A stretch of DNA of 64,000 nt from Acinetobacter bohemicus ANC 3994 (GTDB lineage: Bacteria; Pseudomonadota; Gammaproteobacteria; Pseudomonadales; Moraxellaceae): assembly GCF_000367925.1 (NCBI RefSeq), contig NZ_KB849164.1, forward strand, positions 270,507 to 334,506. Reading direction: 5' to 3'. The notes below the pieces were generated by a model. That model saw only the letters and a program-made list of their open reading frames with translations, did no database searches and was not told where the DNA came from. Both the position numbers and the translations under genes were made by a program. The first letter of the stretch is position 1. Every line of letters starts with the position of its first letter. Shown here piece by piece: positions 1-9,098 of this stretch.

Positions 1-1
1 C

Positions 2-616
2 ATTCAAACCAAAGAAATGAATAAAGACGTTATTCCTGCTTTGGCAAGCTTAACGGATCATTTGGGTGATCGTGTAGCTAAGTATGGTGATTTAAAAGAT
101 ATTCCTGAAGCAGATACGTCGATTATTCGCAATGACATGTATTTAAGTAGCACAGCATTTAAGCGTTTAGATAAAAATAAACAGTTACCTGCAATGTCGG
201 AAGCACAAAGCAAAGTGGTTAAAGAGTACCGCTCTAACCTAGACTCATTCTTACAATACATTCCGACTTGGGTGAAAGTTGCAGTTGCACTGGCACTTGG
301 TTTAGGCACAATGGTGGGCTGGAAGCGTATTGTAGTGACAGTGGGTGAGCGTATTGGTAAAAACCATATGACTTATGGTCAGGGCATGTCGGCTGAACTT
401 GTGGCAATGACCACCATTGCAGCGGCAGATGGTTTTGGTATGCCAGTTTCAACCACACACGTTTTGAACAGTGCGGTTGCAGGTACAATGGTTGCCAATA
501 AATCAGGCTTAAACTTCGCAACGGTGAAAACCATTCTTTCTGCATGGGTATTCACTTTACCAGCCACGATTTGTTTATCTGGTGGTTTGTATTGGTTGTT
601 CTTACAGTTTGTTTAA
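2..616 (+). CDS. PiT-family inorganic phosphate transporter, C-terminal part
   Basis: This is the 3' end of an inner-membrane PiT (Pfam PHO4) transporter that takes up phosphate, probably as a metal-phosphate complex driven by protons. The frame is open to the window edge, so the first 5 visible codons and everything upstream belong to a longer gene (PitA-type proteins are about 490-530 residues). The first part is a soluble loop. Then come hydrophobic segments and the family's C-terminal signature, visible as AAADGFGMPVSTTHV. The ATG at 17 is internal to the family's domain and should not be taken as the start. An intrinsic terminator follows 16 bases after the stop. Confidence 0.9.
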   Translation: MQTKEMNKDVIPALASLTDHLGDRVAKYGDLKDIPEADTSIIRNDMYLSSTAFKRLDKNKQLPAMSEAQSKVVKEYRSNLDSFLQYIPTWVKVAVALALGLGTMVGWKRIVVTVGERIGKNHMTYGQGMSAELVAMTTIAAADGFGMPVSTTHVLNSAVAGTMVANKSGLNFATVKTILSAWVFTLPATICLSGGLYWLFLQFV

Positions 617-632
617 ACAAGCTATGTGAAAT

Positions 633-660
633 AAAAAACGCTGCAATTGCAGCGTTTTTT
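633..660 (+). terminator. Intrinsic terminator after the phosphate transporter
   Basis: The stem CGCTGCAA/TTGCAGCG is flanked by A6 and T6. It is symmetrical and could act in both directions, but the minus-strand gene at 789 transcribes towards it too, so it probably serves both convergent genes. Confidence 0.85.
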
Positions 661-788
661 ATTGGTTTTTTGATGTGCTCTGACTTTTACAGACGCTGAG
701 AAGAGAGTAGATAAACTGCCTATGCTGAATAGTCATCTTGTATTAAAGCCAAAACAGAGTTTTAGCTTTAATTGGCTAAAGATAAAAA

Positions 789-2339
789 TTACTTCTTAAA
801 CAATCCGTATATTTTCTTCATCGGTAATTTATCATTGGCAAAGCCATAGATTGCTGCAAAAGGCAGAGCGGTACGTGCTAAATAAGCCACACGCCATAAA
901 CCACCATGGTTTGCACCTTTCATCATTAATTCTAAAGGATGAGCCAATGGTGTTTCTGGATTTGCAACAGAGTCAGGATTGCGTAAGTCATGAATCCATA
1001 ATGCCGCCATAAGCGCATTGGTGGTTTCTGGACTAAATGATTCCACATCAAATAGACTGGCACCATTAAATGCGGCTTTTAATAACGGATTTTTAGTCAC
1101 TGAATGGGTTGTGGTTGAAGGTGCAATATTGATACTGACACGTTGCCCAGAATGACGAGCCAAAGTTGCACGCCACTGTTGAATGCGTTTTGCCAAAGCA
1201 TAGTTGGGACCTTGTTCCACCACCAAACAATCTGCAATACCATATTCCTTGCCATTATCCGAAGAAATTAAGGTTTGTAGATTTTCTTTGAAAAAATGCT
1301 GACCTGAAACAGTGGAAATACTTTTGCTAATAATTTGCTGGGTTTTAGAACGTTGTTGGAATTTCTCGTGTGAAGCCTCTACCACTTCTTTAGGAACGGC
1401 ATAAACATCGGTTGGAGTACACATAAACATTAAACTGGTGTCAGCTTTTCGCTCACTCACGTATTGCATAATACTGTCCATTGCCATAGAGACACGAACA
1501 TGTTTTTCACCGTCTAAATAAGCAATTGCAGCGAGATCAAGCTGATGTTCACTTTGGGTTAGCCAGTGTGCAATTTCTGGCGTTTGAGTCAGTAAATCGG
1601 CTCCTAATTTTTTTTTCAGCGTGGCAGTTGGGGTATTCTCGGCTAATTTTTCTGCGCAGGGTGCATATAGCGTCGCATTACCTTGTTGAATCGTCTTTAA
1701 AATTCTGTCCCAAACACGGCTATTGGGTAAATCGACAGCCACGATATTGGCTTTCCATTTAGATAACCAGGTGAGGGGGCCTGCTTCAGAGCCTGCACCA
1801 AATAAAACCATGGTGCGGTCAGAAAGATTGAACCATTCAGGATGAGCCTGTGCTGCACGTAAAGCATCGGCATGGCTGAGTTCAATAATTCCTGTATCTT
1901 GCCATGTTTGAATTTGATCCAGTAAAGCCTGACCTTGCAATTTTTGTCCTTTATAAGGCACATACCATTCAGGTGCAGCATCACTTTCACCTCTAAGCTG
2001 AACGGTATGCAAATCTGCTGTATCGACATCATTCATGATGTCTTTGAGTAAATAGCGTTGACCATTGCGATAAAAATCAAAGCTATGATGGGCCTTGTGT
2101 AAGCCTTGTTTTGCGATAGTAATCGGATTGTTGGTGCTACGAATACCATGTTCAACCAAAGCCTTAAAATAGATAGGATAATTTTTACGCCAATTTTTTT
2201 CTGTGAGTGCATCCATTGATGATTTATTGTCAACAATAGAAAGGGCTTCAGCAATAATTTCTTTACCTGTCTGAGACGTGCTGGCTTTATTGCTGGCAGA
2301 ATTGATCGGGAATTGAAGACCATCTAATGAAGTAGACAT
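789..2339 (-). CDS. Conserved hypothetical protein with a Rossmann-like segment
   Basis: This 516-residue soluble protein has no signal peptide and no membrane segment. I do not recognise a named family. A segment around residues 180-210 reads MVLFGAGSEAGPLTWLSKW followed by VAVDLPN. This resembles a glycine-rich nucleotide-binding turn of a Rossmann fold with an acidic residue at the end of the second strand, so NAD(P)- or SAM-type binding is possible but is inference. The C-terminus is hydrophobic and basic (IYGLFKK). It stands alone, convergent with the phosphate transporter. The ATG at 2339 is the first in frame. No function is claimed. Confidence 0.75.
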   Translation of the reverse strand: MSTSLDGLQFPINSASNKASTSQTGKEIIAEALSIVDNKSSMDALTEKNWRKNYPIYFKALVEHGIRSTNNPITIAKQGLHKAHHSFDFYRNGQRYLLKDIMNDVDTADLHTVQLRGESDAAPEWYVPYKGQKLQGQALLDQIQTWQDTGIIELSHADALRAAQAHPEWFNLSDRTMVLFGAGSEAGPLTWLSKWKANIVAVDLPNSRVWDRILKTIQQGNATLYAPCAEKLAENTPTATLKKKLGADLLTQTPEIAHWLTQSEHQLDLAAIAYLDGEKHVRVSMAMDSIMQYVSERKADTSLMFMCTPTDVYAVPKEVVEASHEKFQQRSKTQQIISKSISTVSGQHFFKENLQTLISSDNGKEYGIADCLVVEQGPNYALAKRIQQWRATLARHSGQRVSINIAPSTTTHSVTKNPLLKAAFNGASLFDVESFSPETTNALMAALWIHDLRNPDSVANPETPLAHPLELMMKGANHGGLWRVAYLARTALPFAAIYGFANDKLPMKKIYGLFKK

Positions 2340-2459
2340 GCAAAATATCTCGTTTTTTTGATTGTTAATATACAGATGTCTACATTATCTATGCCAAATT
2401 GATTTATGGGTTAGCATTTAATGACAAAATTGTGTAAATCTTTTTTAAAAGGATTTTTT

Positions 2460-2570
2460 TTACAATGATTTTAGCGTATTGAGAAAGAAGGGCAGCAGCG
2501 CTTTAAGTTTCAAATCCGCCATCTTCAAAGTCGATGTATTTGGCAAGACTTTCAGCGCTTTTTTAAGCAT
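2460..2570 (-). pseudogene. Possible gene remnant or 36-aa ORF (MLKKALKVLP...)
   Basis: In the 330-base gap between the Rossmann-like gene and the rhomboid, the minus strand holds an open frame that continues upstream of its only ATG to a stop, giving about 47 residues. It ends ...LKALLPFFLNTLKSL. The composition looks protein-like, but the ATG has no ribosome binding site. It could be the C-terminus of a lost gene. Very uncertain. Confidence 0.25.
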
Positions 2571-2615
2571 GCTGTGATTAAATTCAATGACATAATCAAA
2601 ATTTTATTCTTATCC

Positions 2616-2645
2616 TAAAAAGGACGCTGAATTTCAACGTCCTTG
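2616..2645 (-). terminator. Intrinsic terminator of the rhomboid gene
   Basis: Read on the minus strand, the stem AAGGACG...CGTCCTT is followed by TTTT. It lies just downstream of the rhomboid stop codon. Confidence 0.7.
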
Positions 2646-2670
2646 AATGTTGATAAATGAAGCATAAATT

Positions 2671-3288
2671 TTAGAAAGGAAGTTGCATCAACTTATTTAA
2701 AAAGTGCGGAATAACACGTGGTTCTATAATGATCGTCATGATCACACCGTAAGCTGCGCCCCATAAATGGGCACTATGGTTGATGTTCGAATTGCCACGT
2801 TTCCCAGACCAAATACTATAGCCGATATATAAAATGGCAAAAATAATTGCAGGCACTGGAATAAAGAACACAAAAATCAGTTTCCACGGCTCAAATAAAA
2901 TATAAGCAAACAAGACTGCTGAAACTGCACCAGAAGCGCCTAAGCTGGCCCAGCGATGGTCATTTTTATGTTTTAAATAACTTGGAATAATCGCGACAAT
3001 TAAACCGCCTAAATAGAACAAAACAAAGCCAAGATCAAAAAAATACTGTCGATAAAAACTTTCAATTACACTGCCAAAAAAGAACAGCGTAATCATATTG
3101 AAGATCAGATGCGCGCCATCAGCATGTACAAAACCATGGGTGACAAAGCGATCATATTGTCCACGTTGCATTGCAGGCGGCCAAAAAATAAGACGGCTCA
3201 TGACCTTCTGATTTGAAAATGCAATTAATGAAACAACCACTGTAATGAGGATCAAGCTAACAGTATGGTTAAAAGGTAAATCTAGCAT
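2671..3288 (-). CDS. Rhomboid-family intramembrane serine protease
   Basis: This is a 205-residue polytopic membrane protein that would cleave transmembrane substrates within the bilayer. Visible family features are the HxxxN oxyanion region (H60, N64) in TM2, the GASGA active-site turn with the nucleophile at S119, and the general base H174 in NHSAHLWG. It has about six membrane segments and no extra soluble domain, so it is a minimal bacterial rhomboid. It is monocistronic, with a terminator behind it, and divergent from nfuA. A second, longer rhomboid lies at 13612-14424. Substrate unknown. Confidence 0.92.
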   Translation of the reverse strand: MLDLPFNHTVSLILITVVVSLIAFSNQKVMSRLIFWPPAMQRGQYDRFVTHGFVHADGAHLIFNMITLFFFGSVIESFYRQYFFDLGFVLFYLGGLIVAIIPSYLKHKNDHRWASLGASGAVSAVLFAYILFEPWKLIFVFFIPVPAIIFAILYIGYSIWSGKRGNSNINHSAHLWGAAYGVIMTIIIEPRVIPHFLNKLMQLPF

Positions 3289-3446
3289 AAAGTGAAGGTT
3301 CAGCTTTTAGATATTTGCTTTAATAATGCCATTAAATGAAGGGTTAAGATGAACTTTTATAATAATTCCGACAATTTTAGTTGATTTTTTTTTATTACCC
3401 CGCATCTTCAGTTAAAATAGCCACTTCAGCTTGAGGAAATATTATT

Positions 3447-4085
3447 ATGTCGACTGAGAACATCAGCGCTGCAGTTGCAGAAGAAATTCCAAATTTATTG
3501 ATTACGCCAACAGCACAAGAGTATTTGTTTGATTTACTTGAAAAACAAAATACACCAGGTATTGCTGTACGTGTTTTTGTGGAAAATCCTGGTACGCCAC
3601 GTGCTGAATGTTGTATGGCATATAGTGCGCCTGAAGAAATTATTCCTACAGACTATAAGCAAGATTATCCAAATTTTGCGGCTTATATTGATGCGCCATC
3701 TATCCCGTATTTGTTAGATGCTGTGATTGATTACAATAAAGATCGTTTTGGTGGGCAATTGACGTTCCGTGCGCCGAATTCAAAAGTGCCACGTGTAGGT
3801 GCGGATGCCTCAATTGAAGAGCGTATTAGCTATGTATTACAAGCCGAAATTAATCCCGGTCTTGCTGGACATGGCGGTAACTGTGCTTTAGTTGAAATAA
3901 TTGAAGACGAAGAACATGGTTTAACGGCTGTATTGAAGTTTGGTGGTGGTTGTCAAGGCTGTTCAGCAATTGATGTCACACTAAAACAAGGTGTTGAAAC
4001 GACATTGAAACAGCATATTCCTGAATTATCTCGTGTAGTTGACCAAACGGATCATACTCAGGCAGAGGGTGCTTATTTTAAATAA
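3447..4085 (+). CDS. nfuA: Fe-S cluster carrier protein NfuA
   Basis: NfuA is a cytosolic protein of 212 residues that carries a [4Fe-4S] cluster at a dimer interface and passes it to apoproteins, notably under oxidative stress or iron limitation. The N-terminal half is a degenerate A-type (HesB-like) domain. The C-terminal half is the Nfu domain with the cluster ligands C169-x-x-C172 in GGGCQGCS. A GAGGAAAT ribosome site precedes the ATG. Its strong terminator forms one end of the dispersed repeat described at 4122-4430. The length matches the family. Confidence 0.95.
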   Translation: MSTENISAAVAEEIPNLLITPTAQEYLFDLLEKQNTPGIAVRVFVENPGTPRAECCMAYSAPEEIIPTDYKQDYPNFAAYIDAPSIPYLLDAVIDYNKDRFGGQLTFRAPNSKVPRVGADASIEERISYVLQAEINPGLAGHGGNCALVEIIEDEEHGLTAVLKFGGGCQGCSAIDVTLKQGVETTLKQHIPELSRVVDQTDHTQAEGAYFK

Positions 4086-4121
4086 TTTTTGAAATAAGTT
4101 TAGGAAAACCTCCAATTATGG

Positions 4122-4430
4122 ATAATGCTGATCAGCTAAGGAGTTTTGTAATAAACTCCTTAGCTTTTTAGTTCTTCACAACGGAGTCTTATATTTTTTA
4201 GATCAAATACTTAGAGCTCATCTATTACTTTGGATAAGCCCAAAGTAATCAAAGGCATTTGTCATCCGCAAAACTCGCCAAATACTTTTTATTGATTAAT
4301 AAATCGCAGAAACTGTACTTTTCTAAAGTAGTCTTGCCTCGAACAGTTGCGGATGACGTTTCCGCGTATCGAATAACATCATGAATTTAAAATAAAAAAT
4401 CCAGTCAATTTCTTAACTGAATGGCATTAC
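4122..4430 (+). repeat. Dispersed intergenic element, copy A1
   Basis: About 309 bases align closely with the reverse complement of 15209-15508. In order they hold: a terminator hairpin (4135-4172); hairpin 1 (TTACTTTGG 4225-4233 / CCAAAGTAA 4240-4248); a CAAAGGCATTT linker; hairpin 2 with perfect arms GTCATCCGCAA (4261-4271) and TTGCGGATGAC (4347-4357); the tail CGTATCGAATAACATCATG; and a weaker minus-strand terminator near 4400-4426. No ORF spans it. It lies between nfuA and the TonB receptor promoter. Confidence 0.85.
4135..4172 (+). terminator. Intrinsic terminator after nfuA
   Basis: The hairpin has a long stem GCTAAGGAGTTT/AACTCCTTAGC with a short loop, followed by TTTTT. It is part of element A1 and is kept, with changed stem sequence, in copy A2. 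Confidence 0.85.
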
Positions 4431-4579
4431 TAATTATGGCATTTTTTATGCAGAAAATAAGCATAATTTTTTGAGCAGAACTCAGTTTTAGATTGTGCAG
4501 AGAACATATCGGTCAAACTTAAATTGATGATGAAAATCGCTAATCTTGTTTAAAACCTAGCCATAAACACAAAACTTAA

Positions 4580-4594
4580 TGATAATAATTATCA
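4580..4594. promoter_or_regulatory. Fur box upstream of the TonB-dependent receptor
   Basis: TGATAATAATTATCA is a perfect 7-1-7 palindrome, the core motif recognised by a Fur dimer. It lies 87 bases upstream of the receptor ATG and directly upstream of its likely -35, so iron-replete repression of the receptor is expected. Confidence 0.85.
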
Positions 4595-4601
4595 ATATTG
4601 A

Positions 4602-4629
4602 TTGCAATGTGATTACTTTTTGTTACACT
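4602..4629 (+). promoter_or_regulatory. Probable sigma-70 promoter of the TonB receptor
   Basis: The -35 is TTGCAA (4602-4607). The -10 is TACACT (4624-4629), preceded by TGT as an extended -10, with a 16-base spacer. It sits just downstream of the Fur box. Confidence 0.5.
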
Positions 4630-4681
4630 GTGCAACGAAAATTGCAATACTTATCCACTATTTGCCACTTGGGGACCTTGA

Positions 4682-6694
4682 ATGACCAAGCGTATTATTC
4701 GATCTGCATTATCTCTCTCAATTTTGTCTACTATCGCTTCATTTACCTATGCAAATGAAGAAAAAATATCGCCTGTTTCTGAGCCCGTTAAATTAGAAAC
4801 TATTGTGGTATCCGCTAGTGGTTTTGAGCAGGATGTGAAACAGGCAGCAGCATCCATTTCAGTATTGACTCAAGAACAAATTAATAAAAAAGCATACCGT
4901 GATGTTACAGATGCTTTAAAGGATGTCCCAGGGGTTGTGGTGACAGGTGGCGGTAGTTCAAGTGATATTAGTCTACGCGGTATGGGAAGCGCCTATACCG
5001 TGATTATGGTAGACGGTAAAAAGGTCAATACTCGCTCTGTGCGTCCAAACAGTGATAACTCTGGTATTGAACAAGGTTGGTTACCCGGAATTGAATCGAT
5101 TGAACGCATTGAAGTGATTCGCGGTCCAATGTCTGGACTATATGGTTCAGATGCGATGGGCGGCGTGATTAATATCATCACTAAAAAAATAGCTTCAACT
5201 TGGTCGGGTTCTATAAAACTGGACACTACCATTCAGGAAAATAGTGATTCAGGCAATATCTATCAAGCAAATGCCTATATTTCTGGTCCGTTGATTGAAA
5301 ATCTATTAGGTTTAAAAGCCAATGGACTTTTTTCACAGCGTCAGGAAGATGAGATTACAGGTGGTTATAAAAAACAGAAAATGCGTGCAGGTGGAGCAAC
5401 ATTGAGCCTGACGCCTAATGACCAGCATACTATTGATCTAGAATATCAGCGTTCTATTCAAAACCGTGATGGAACGGTTGGAAAAACGATTGCAAATGTG
5501 CCCAATAAAAATGGTGTTTATCCAACCAACTCATTTACTGATTATTATCGAACAGAATACAGTTTAACCCACCGCGGTGAAGTGGGTGCAGTCAAAACCC
5601 ATTCCTATATTCAACGAGAGGAAAATGAAAATCCTTCTCGAAACATGGAAGCAACGAATACCACTTTCAATACGATTAATCAGATTAAATTGGGTCGGCA
5701 TGATTTAAGTTTTGGTGGTATGTACTTAAAAGAAGAGTTAGAGGATCAGGGCAATCAGCTCAAAGTCAATGGTAAGATTTTATCTAACTTAGACCGTTAT
5801 AGCTGGGCATTGTTTGCAGAAGATAACTGGCAACTGCTAGATTCATTTATCCTCACTAGTTCTTTGCGTTTGGATAAAGATGAAAAATTTGGTGATCACT
5901 TGAGTCCAAAAGTCTATGGTGTATGGACTTTGGATGATGAGTGGATTATTAAAGGTGGTGTATCGACTGGTTATAAAACACCTGCTTTAAGAGCGACCGT
6001 TGCTGAATGGGGGCAGATCACTGGTGGTGGACAAAGTAATGGTGTTATTGTTGGGAATCCTGATTTAAAACCAGAAAAAAGTATTAACTATGAAGTGTCT
6101 TTCAACTGGGATAACAATGATAATTTAAATGCAGGCTTAACTTTATTTAACAGTGAATTCAAAGATAAAATCACTGAAATTCGTAACTGTGATAAACCTT
6201 CAGGTTCTGGTGCATGTCCATGGTTAGGCGAAAACTTTGACTTCGTTAGCTTAAGAGAAAATGTAGATAAGGCCAATATGCGCGGTGCTGAGGTGACTTT
6301 GGGTTGGCAGTTGCTTGCCAATGTAAATTTAAATACTAATTATACTTTTACGGATACTGAACAAAAAAGTGGGATCAATAAAGGTAAACCATTAAATGAA
6401 ATGCCAAAACACATGTTTAATACTACAGTGGATTGGGAGTTGAATGATCAGTTTGATGTATGGAGTCGTTTAAACTATCGTAGTAAAACTTCCGACTACT
6501 TAAGTCGTACCACGATGGCTAAAGGAAAGCCAGCTTATACGATGGTGGATGTTGGTGTAAATTATAAGCCTGTACAAAATATTCAAGTTATGGCAGGAGT
6601 TTATAATCTGCTAGATAAAGAAATTGACACTGAAACATATGATTATGTCTTAGATGGACGTCGTTATAATCTTGGGCTGATCTATACATTTTAA
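4682..6694 (+). CDS. TonB-dependent siderophore receptor (CirA/FepA type)
   Basis: This is a 670-residue outer-membrane gated channel for ferric siderophore uptake powered by TonB-ExbB-ExbD. A signal peptide (cleavage after ...FTYA, about residue 24) is followed by a TonB-box-like LETIVVSA near residue 38. The plug domain contains DVTDALKDVPGVVV and RIEVIRGPMSGLYGSDAMGGVINI, and a 22-strand barrel ends in the terminal aromatic (IYTF). Two cysteines about nine residues apart near 502-511 suggest a disulfide in an extracellular loop, as in CirA/FepA. The plug resembles catecholate-type receptors, but the ligand cannot be read from sequence. Iron control is indicated by the Fur box at 4580. Confidence 0.93.
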   Translation: MTKRIIRSALSLSILSTIASFTYANEEKISPVSEPVKLETIVVSASGFEQDVKQAAASISVLTQEQINKKAYRDVTDALKDVPGVVVTGGGSSSDISLRGMGSAYTVIMVDGKKVNTRSVRPNSDNSGIEQGWLPGIESIERIEVIRGPMSGLYGSDAMGGVINIITKKIASTWSGSIKLDTTIQENSDSGNIYQANAYISGPLIENLLGLKANGLFSQRQEDEITGGYKKQKMRAGGATLSLTPNDQHTIDLEYQRSIQNRDGTVGKTIANVPNKNGVYPTNSFTDYYRTEYSLTHRGEVGAVKTHSYIQREENENPSRNMEATNTTFNTINQIKLGRHDLSFGGMYLKEELEDQGNQLKVNGKILSNLDRYSWALFAEDNWQLLDSFILTSSLRLDKDEKFGDHLSPKVYGVWTLDDEWIIKGGVSTGYKTPALRATVAEWGQITGGGQSNGVIVGNPDLKPEKSINYEVSFNWDNNDNLNAGLTLFNSEFKDKITEIRNCDKPSGSGACPWLGENFDFVSLRENVDKANMRGAEVTLGWQLLANVNLNTNYTFTDTEQKSGINKGKPLNEMPKHMFNTTVDWELNDQFDVWSRLNYRSKTSDYLSRTTMAKGKPAYTMVDVGVNYKPVQNIQVMAGVYNLLDKEIDTETYDYVLDGRRYNLGLIYTF

Positions 6695-6706
6695 TCTACG
6701 AATTAT

Positions 6707-6734
6707 AAAAAAAGCCGCATTAGCGGCTTTTTTT
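6707..6734. terminator. Bidirectional terminator between receptor and convergent gene
   Basis: A7 + GCCGC-at-(TA)GCGGC + T7. The T-runs on both strands allow it to stop transcription of the receptor and of the minus-strand gene whose stop codon overlaps it. Confidence 0.85.
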
Positions 6735-7740
6735 ATGCCTGAATATTTAAAATTTTCTGCGCTGTTTCAGCATAATAAAATTTCTCTAAATACGCTCTGG
6801 CACGCTCACGTAAATATTCAGAGGAAACTAAATTTTGCATTACAGGTGCCAATAAATGCTGTAATTCCTGTTGAATAAGCGCTTCATCAATATTTAAATC
6901 ACGCAGCAATAGGTCAAAACTACGTTCTTGATTACGGACATACCAAGCATAAACACCATCATGAACTTGTTGTTTTAAATATTCTGTTTGGCGGATATGA
7001 TCCCAAATTTCATGCCCTAAACTGACAGTATTGGGAAGGTCTTGAATTTCAATATAGTTCTTCAAGACGGTTAAAGGCATATCTTTAATTTTATGCCAAA
7101 GATTGGCCTGAAAATGATACAGCTTGTCATCATCAAAATGTTGATTGAGAACATGCTCACTCATTTGGCTCAGTTTCAAAATATTTTTTTGTAAATAATG
7201 TCCGATGGTGTCATTTAAGTTGGAATCTGTGACCGTTTCTAAAACAGATTTGCCCATTTTCATAAAACTGGACATACCCGGCATGCGTTTAGCCATGACA
7301 GAATTATCTAAATAATCTTGAATAGAGTGCTGAATTAATTGGGTAATCATGGCTGAAAAGGCAGGGCTATTCACCACAGTTTTAATTAAACGCTGACGAT
7401 GAGCACTTTTACTTGCCACATATTGGGCAATTTTATCGACAGTAATTACAGGGATTACATCTGCAATTAGCGTGTTTTCATTGGCAGGATGAATTAAAGC
7501 AAAACGAAGATGTTCAGCAATTTGCTCAATCAGAACAGGGCTCGCAGGTGTGGCTAAAATTTGCTTTTGTAATAGGGCATTGATGTGTTCAAATGACCAA
7601 ATATCCTGCAAAGTTTGCTTTCTAAACCAATGATAAAAATTTAGAAATTCGCTTTGAATGGTGGCAGCATGCGAAAACTCTTGCGCTAAAAAGTCAAGAT
7701 GAGCATCTATTAATTGCTCAATCATCGGTTGTTTCTGCAT
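6733..7740 (-). CDS. Conserved hypothetical protein, helical, 335 aa
   Basis: I do not recognise this protein. It is soluble and predicted to be largely helical, with no signal peptide, no membrane span and no cysteine-rich or nucleotide-binding motif. It is rich in Gln, His and Leu, with segments such as LRFALIHPANENTLIADVIPVI and MAKRMPGMSSFMKMGK. The gene begins 14 bases downstream of the lipase gene's stop on the same strand, so the two are probably co-transcribed and it may be ancillary to the lipase. That link is inference from spacing only. Confidence 0.75.
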   Translation of the reverse strand: MQKQPMIEQLIDAHLDFLAQEFSHAATIQSEFLNFYHWFRKQTLQDIWSFEHINALLQKQILATPASPVLIEQIAEHLRFALIHPANENTLIADVIPVITVDKIAQYVASKSAHRQRLIKTVVNSPAFSAMITQLIQHSIQDYLDNSVMAKRMPGMSSFMKMGKSVLETVTDSNLNDTIGHYLQKNILKLSQMSEHVLNQHFDDDKLYHFQANLWHKIKDMPLTVLKNYIEIQDLPNTVSLGHEIWDHIRQTEYLKQQVHDGVYAWYVRNQERSFDLLLRDLNIDEALIQQELQHLLAPVMQNLVSSEYLRERARAYLEKFYYAETAQKILNIQA

Positions 7741-7754
7741 ACTGTTTCTGCAAG

Positions 7755-8783
7755 CTAATTTAAAGGGATGAGTTTATCAGCAAGTGGGTTCTTTAGCTTT
7801 TGGGTTTTTGCTAGAAAAGGTAAATAGTGTAAAGCCACTTGTTGTTCTGCTTCTAAAATCGGCATATGCCCGACATTGTTTAAAATCACAGGCGTTTCTG
7901 CACGCTTCAATAATGACTGTAATTCACTTGCTGCTTCAACATTAATAATTTTATCTTGCTTGCCCCAAAGAATCAGTGTCGGGGCTTCAATGGTGCGTGT
8001 CAGACGGGCAAATGATTCCGGGGTGTAAATACGATTCAGTGTCACGATTTGATCAATCATTTTACGGGTTTGTGAGGATTGTGAAATCAGCATTTTTTCT
8101 TGTGCTTTTTTAAAGTAAAGCGGTAATTCGGGTGGTGTTTGCATGACTTGGCTGAGCACATCTTCTAAATCACCCGGTTTAGAAACAATCAAATTTTTTA
8201 AAAAATAGGGATCTTTGGTGTAGGCTGTATTGGCTTGTTTATAAATGCCTGCACTGTTGAGTAAAAATAAACTTTGCGTATCGAAGGGATACTGTGAGGC
8301 ATAGACGGTTGCAATCGATCCGCCCAATGAATGTCCTGCAATATTTAGTTTAGTTTCGACGTTAATTGCTTCAACAAAGCGACGTAAGCGTTCTGTCACA
8401 TTCGGCACAGAGAGATCAAAATTGTCTGCAACTTTGGTTTCGCCATTGCTTGGCAGGTCTGGAATAATCACATGGTAATAAGGCGTTAAAAAATGTGCCA
8501 CACCATTCCAATTGTCACGATTTCCTGCCAAGCCATGAATGAGTAATACAGCAGGTTTATTGCTGGAACCGCCTTCGCTATAGCTCCAAGTAATATCATC
8601 AATTTTTATACTTTTACTGTGTAAGCCTGCTGCATTACGTTCTTTGGCGAAATAACTCTGTAAAGAAAGCGGTACATCGCTCACTGTATTGCTTGCTGCA
8701 TATGAAAAATGAGGCACACTGACTGCAAGTGCTAAACACATCGCGGTTAAGATGCGAGATAAAATCGAGTGTGGCGCTATCAT
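7755..8783 (-). CDS. Secreted alpha/beta-hydrolase lipase (Moraxella Lip3-like, family V)
   Basis: This is a 342-residue exported esterase/lipase. A signal peptide (hydrophobic stretch, cleavage likely after SYAA near residue 30) precedes the hydrolase fold. Catalytic features are oxyanion HGLAG (83-87), nucleophile S152 in GHSLGG, acid D277 in WGKQD, and base H306 in NNVGHMP. The overall sequence resembles cold-adapted lipases of Moraxella/Psychrobacter (lipase family V). Exact substrate chain length is not inferable. It is the first gene of a two-gene minus-strand unit with the helical hypothetical. Confidence 0.87.
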   Translation of the reverse strand: MIAPHSILSRILTAMCLALAVSVPHFSYAASNTVSDVPLSLQSYFAKERNAAGLHSKSIKIDDITWSYSEGGSSNKPAVLLIHGLAGNRDNWNGVAHFLTPYYHVIIPDLPSNGETKVADNFDLSVPNVTERLRRFVEAINVETKLNIAGHSLGGSIATVYASQYPFDTQSLFLLNSAGIYKQANTAYTKDPYFLKNLIVSKPGDLEDVLSQVMQTPPELPLYFKKAQEKMLISQSSQTRKMIDQIVTLNRIYTPESFARLTRTIEAPTLILWGKQDKIINVEAASELQSLLKRAETPVILNNVGHMPILEAEQQVALHYLPFLAKTQKLKNPLADKLIPLN

Positions 8784-9098
8784 TGATCATTATCCTTAAT
8801 GTGTTCATGACGATAATATTTATAGAGGACATGATAAAAATAATCTAAATTTAGACTGCATTTTATTTTTCTAGAAATGTCTATAGCTTATTGTAAGTAT
8901 TATTAAGAAAATGTCACTGTATTGTTTGTTGAATTAGGTAGCTCGAAAGCTGAGAAATGTGAACTAGATTCATTTTTCATGTGAAATAAAAGATCTGATA
9001 AGGTCCTTATAAACTAAACAGTCATTCTTTTTGCAAGTGACTTTCATTTTTACAGAGATTAAAATGCTGTAACTTCAAAACATTCTGGTGGGAAAGAA

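Noticed and set aside
4173..4400. GTCATCCGCAA inverted repeats as a CRISPR or IS end
   Set aside because: Only two arms, unequal spacing, no spacer series, no transposase and no obvious target-site duplication.
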